Shown in pieces: positions 7,087 to 8,002 of a DNA stretch of 8,002 nucleotides. Source of the DNA: Selenomonadaceae bacterium (lineage in GTDB: Bacteria > Bacillota > Negativicutes > Selenomonadales > Selenomonadaceae). Where the stretch lies: positions 1-8,002 of the forward strand of contig JAEEGN010000030.1 in the NCBI GenBank assembly GCA_016280345.1, given 5' to 3'. Below the pieces are notes generated by a model. That model was given only the letters and a program-made list of their open reading frames with translations, did no database searches and had not been told where the DNA came from. Positions within the stretch are counted from its first letter, which is position 1. Every line of letters begins with the position of its first letter. Both the position numbers and the translations under genes were made by a program.

Positions 7087-8002
7087 TTACGCAACCTGAC
7101 GTTTCACGAATGAGGCGAAGAGGCCTCCCTTGGCCACCAGCTCTTTGAAGGTGCCGCTTTCGGCGATCCGCCCCTGATCCAGGACGATGATGCGGTCGGC
7201 GTGGCGGATGGTGGAAAGGCGATGCGCGACGACGATGCGCGTCGCTTTCAGCTTGTCCAGGCTTCGGGTCACGATGGCCTGGGTATGATTGTCGAGGGCG
7301 CTGGTCGCTTCGTCGCAGACGATGATGGACGGCTTCATGGCGAGCGCCTTGGCGATCAGGATACGCTGACGCTGACCGCCCGATATGTTCGTGCTGCCCT
7401 CGGAAACCATGGTCTGCATCTGCATCGGCATCTCGCGGATGTCGTCGGCGACGCCCGCCGCCTCCGCCGCCGCCCACGCGTCGTCGAGGGTCAGGTCGTT
7501 GACGCCGATGATGTTCCGGTAAATGTCGCCGGTCATGAGCTGCCCGTTTTGCAGCACCACGCCCATCTGGGAGCGCACAGAGGGAAGGGAAAGCTCGGAA
7601 AGATCCTGCCCGTCGTAATAGACGGCGCCGCTTTTCGGCTGCTCAAAGCCGAGGAGCAGACGGATCAACGTGGACTTTCCGCAGCCGGACTTGCCGACAA
7701 TGGCCACATGCTCTCCCGCCGCCACGCGGAAACTGATATCCCGAAGCACGTCGGGCAGGCCTTCGCCGTAAGAGAAGGTCAGGTTCCTGACCTCGAATGC
7801 ACCGGAAAGCACATCGGCCTCCAGCTTGTCGTCGGCGCTTTCCGGCTCCGCCTCCAGGAAAGGCCGGATGTTTTCCAGCAGCGGCTTGATCACGGAAAAT
7901 TGTTCCAACGTCTGCATGACGGAGTTGAGGGAGGCATTGAAGCCGGTGTAGGCCGCCTGGAACGCAATGAAGGTCGCCACAGTCAGCGGCTCCGATATGC
8001 CC
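7087..8002 (-). CDS. Second NHLP-type export ABC transporter permease/ATPase, C-terminal part (5' end outside window)
   Basis: The frame is open from the right edge to TAA at 7087-7089, giving 304 visible residues. The first ~50 are the end of the transmembrane domain and the linker (ATFIAFQAAYTGFNASLNS, then IKPLLENIRPFLEAEPES). They align by eye with the end of the gene at 1-2006 (AQFLAFNSAYSSFNG, then LQPQIENLRPLLEETPES), so the two are paralogues. The ATPase domain follows complete: Walker A GKSGCGKST (7669-7695), Q-loop VVLQNG, signature NISGGQ, Walker B IIVCDEA, SALD and switch region VAHRLSTIR. Walker B has Cys where Leu is more usual, which should be tolerated. The linker matches the NHLP permease/ATPase better than the C39 protein in this window, but without the N-terminus a C39-containing form cannot be excluded. 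It precedes the sigma gene on the same strand and may be the last gene of an upstream transport block. Confidence 0.85.
   Translation of the reverse strand, partial: GISEPLTVATFIAFQAAYTGFNASLNSVMQTLEQFSVIKPLLENIRPFLEAEPESADDKLEADVLSGAFEVRNLTFSYGEGLPDVLRDISFRVAAGEHVAIVGKSGCGKSTLIRLLLGFEQPKSGAVYYDGQDLSELSLPSVRSQMGVVLQNGQLMTGDIYRNIIGVNDLTLDDAWAAAEAAGVADDIREMPMQMQTMVSEGSTNISGGQRQRILIAKALAMKPSIIVCDEATSALDNHTQAIVTRSLDKLKATRIVVAHRLSTIRHADRIIVLDQGRIAESGTFKELVAKGGLFASFVKRQVA

Noticed and set aside
2126..7224. 21-base identical stretch shared by the two ATPase domains (2126-2146 and 7204-7224)
   Set aside because: It encodes the conserved switch region HRLSTIR in both proteins, so identity follows from family conservation and shared codon use, not from a mobile repeat.
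1..8002. The two edge-truncated ABC genes as halves of one gene on a circular molecule
   Set aside because: Their visible parts overlap across the end of the membrane domain and linker with different sequences, so they are separate paralogues.
1..8002. CRISPR array, tRNA/rRNA gene, insertion sequence or attachment site
   Set aside because: No spaced direct repeats, cloverleaf-like segment, transposase frame or terminal inverted repeats were seen; nearly all bases are accounted for by coding sequence.

Overview
The window is almost entirely coding, and every supported gene lies on the minus strand. It reads as the middle of a gene cluster for an exporter of the NHLP/NHLM type, the ABC transporter system linked to ribosomally made peptides that carry nitrile-hydratase-like or Nif11-like leaders. 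The DNA is visibly GC-rich, which is why long but meaningless open frames appear on the opposite strand. Ribosome binding sites are purine-rich and close to consensus. One adaptor is of the RND type, which fits a diderm host (for example a GC-rich anaerobic Negativicutes-like bacterium), but no marker gene here settles the taxonomy and that guess is weak.

Layout in the direction of transcription, from the right edge to the left. First, the C-terminal end of an NHLP-type permease/ATPase (7087-8002, start off the window). Second, an ECF-like sigma-70 factor (6468-7046). Third, a 67-bp AT-rich gap with a perfect 7-bp inverted repeat, the only real intergenic stretch. Fourth, an RND/MacA-type membrane fusion protein (5228-6400). 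Fifth, an NHLM-type HlyD-like secretion protein (4227-5231). Sixth, the C39 peptidase/permease/ATPase exporter (2003-4222). Seventh, a second NHLP-type permease/ATPase (1-2006, cut before its nucleotide-binding domain). The last four genes are tightly coupled: ATGA overlaps at 5228-5231 and 2003-2006, and a 4-bp gap at 4223-4226.

Working model. The C39 protein cleaves the leader of a precursor peptide at the cytoplasmic face. It probably pairs with the neighbouring permease/ATPase to form the translocator. The HlyD-like protein, and possibly the RND-type adaptor, would carry the product across the periplasm. The sigma factor may control the cluster or respond to its product. The unusual points are two paralogous permease/ATPases flanking one C39 exporter, two adaptors of different classes side by side, and a sigma factor inside the transport block with no visible anti-sigma partner. 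No precursor peptide, modification enzyme, immunity gene or outer-membrane channel is inside the window, so the cargo cannot be named.
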